Of a stretch of 6,668 nucleotides of DNA, positions 5,623 through 6,668 are shown piece by piece. Each line of letters begins with the position of its first letter. The first letter of the stretch is position 1. Source of the DNA: Bacilli bacterium (GTDB lineage Bacteria; Bacillota_I; Bacilli_A; ML615J-28; CAG-698); NCBI GenBank assembly GCA_028691715.1, contig JAQUYR010000066.1, positions 1-6,668 on the forward strand. Direction: 5' to 3'. A program made the translations under genes and the position numbers. A model generated the notes under the pieces. The model was not told where the DNA came from. It did not search any database and worked only from the letters and a program-made list of their open reading frames with translations.

Positions 5623-6668
5623 ATGCGAACATTTGATTATGAAAGTTTAGTTGTTAAATCATGGGACTCTGAAATTGTAGAATTGATTGCAAAGATACAT
5701 GAATATAAGGGCAAACAAGAATTATATATTAGACAAAAGCCAACGGAATTAAAAAGGCTGGTAGAGTATGCTAAAATTCAAAGTATCGAATTTTCAAATA
5801 AGATAGAAGGTATCATTACTACAAGTACACGTATGAAGCAGTTAGTTAATGAGAAAGTTGCACCGAGAAACAGAGATGAAAAAGAGATTGCTGGATATAG
5901 AGATGTCCTAAATACTATCCATGAAAGTTATGAATATATTTCGGTCAAGTCAAATAATATTCTTCAACTTCATCGTGATTTACTAAAAACAGCTGGATTC
6001 TCGTTCTGCGGACAGTATAAAAATGTTCAAAACTATATTCAGGAAGAATTAGCTGATGGGACCAAGACAATAAGATTTAAACCATTAGAACCTTATGAAA
6101 CACCTGGAGCTATAGATGCAATTTGTGAAAGCTATTCCAGAATAATCTCTACAGAAAAAGTGGATCCGTTATTAGTTATACCTACATTTATTTGCGATTT
6201 CCTTTGTATTCACCCATTTAATGATGGAAATGGAAGAATGGGCAGACTTTTAACATTACTTCTTCTTTATCAAAATGGTTATCAAGTTGGAAAGTATATT
6301 AGCATTGAAAAGGAAATTGAGAAAAATAAAGATGCCTATTATGATGCTCTTCAGGCAGCTGATGAGAACTGGCTTGAGGGGAATAACAATCCAATTCCTT
6401 TTATAAAATATTTGCTTAGAATTATTTTGTCTTGTTATATTAAGTTCGAAGAGCGAGTTGAAGATATAGGAACTAAAATTAAAAGTAGTCCTTATGATAT
6501 AGTCAAAGCATATATAGTTAAAAAGCTTGGGAAATTTACAGCTGCTGATATCATTGTTGGATGTCCATCTATAGGTAGATCATCAATTTTAGCTGCAACT
6601 AAAAAACTCGTTGATGAAGGATTTATAAGTAAAAAAGGCTTAGGTAAAACTACTTTCTATGTGAAAAA
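5623..6668 (+). CDS. Class II Fic family protein (predicted AMPylase) with C-terminal winged-helix region; 3' end cut by window
   Basis: The frame opens at ATG 5623, with GAGGTG (5608-5613) as ribosome-binding site 9 nt upstream, and runs 348 codons to the window edge without a stop. The core holds the complete Fic motif HPFNDGNGRMGR (197-208), with catalytic His197 and the nucleotide-binding GNGR, so it should transfer AMP (or another nucleotide moiety) from a nucleotide to a target hydroxyl. The N-terminal SNKIEG (58-63) is the S/T-xxx-E-G inhibitory motif, with Glu62, which marks class II (self-inhibited) Fic proteins. Residues about 288-348 (from SSPYDIVKAY to the end) read as a winged-helix DNA-binding region: FTAADI, a CPSIGRSSI recognition-helix-like stretch, then a wing ending STFY-like as TTFYVK. 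By comparison with remembered relatives only a few residues are missing. It is probably cytoplasmic and autoregulated through the adjacent operator. Its protein target is unknown. Confidence 0.92.
   Translation, partial: MRTFDYESLVVKSWDSEIVELIAKIHEYKGKQELYIRQKPTELKRLVEYAKIQSIEFSNKIEGIITTSTRMKQLVNEKVAPRNRDEKEIAGYRDVLNTIHESYEYISVKSNNILQLHRDLLKTAGFSFCGQYKNVQNYIQEELADGTKTIRFKPLEPYETPGAIDAICESYSRIISTEKVDPLLVIPTFICDFLCIHPFNDGNGRMGRLLTLLLLYQNGYQVGKYISIEKEIEKNKDAYYDALQAADENWLEGNNNPIPFIKYLLRIILSCYIKFEERVEDIGTKIKSSPYDIVKAYIVKKLGKFTAADIIVGCPSIGRSSILAATKKLVDEGFISKKGLGKTTFYVK

Noticed and set aside
1..6668. tRNA, rRNA, CRISPR array or insertion sequence
   Set aside because: I found no cloverleaf-like segment, rRNA-like conserved stretch, regularly spaced repeats, or transposase motif on either strand by reading; a dedicated RNA search was not possible.

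Overview
The window is AT-rich (roughly one third G+C) and every gene found lies on the + strand, packed closely. Low G+C, A-rich ribosome-binding sites, a consensus sigma-A promoter, a lipobox lipoprotein and an RlmD-type methyltransferase with an N-terminal TRAM-like domain point to a low-G+C Gram-positive bacterium (Firmicutes) or a standard-code Tenericutes lineage. The Trp codons I inspected are TGG. All six visible stop codons are TAG or TAA.

Layout. The window opens with the last 91 codons of an unidentified, beta-rich protein (to 278). A DUF554 membrane protein (292-996) follows, then a single reading frame joining a GNAT acetyltransferase to an alpha/beta hydrolase (997-2298), a DUF3089 lipoprotein hydrolase (2331-3308) and a TTG-initiated 23S rRNA uracil-C5 methyltransferase of the RlmD/RlmCD type (3355-4689). 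Gaps between these five are 13, 0, 32 and 46 nt with no convincing terminator, so they are probably co-transcribed. A 260-nt gap with small hairpins and a possible extended -10 separates them from a small Cys-rich DUF3795 protein (4950-5384), which ends in a strong rho-independent terminator (5402-5437).

After the terminator, a new transcription unit begins with a near-perfect sigma-A promoter and a class II Fic protein (5623 to the window end). The Fic protein carries an intact catalytic motif, an N-terminal inhibitory motif and a C-terminal winged-helix-like region. Three copies of TGGACGAATA, two of them inverted, cover the promoter spacer, the predicted transcription start and the ribosome-binding site. 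This is the clearest regulatory signal in the window and suggests autoregulation.

How the genes might work together. The first block mixes housekeeping (rRNA methylation) with poorly characterised membrane or surface hydrolase functions; no single pathway is evident. The fic unit looks independent and may be a mobile accessory gene. I see no RNA genes, CRISPR arrays, transposases or integrases.
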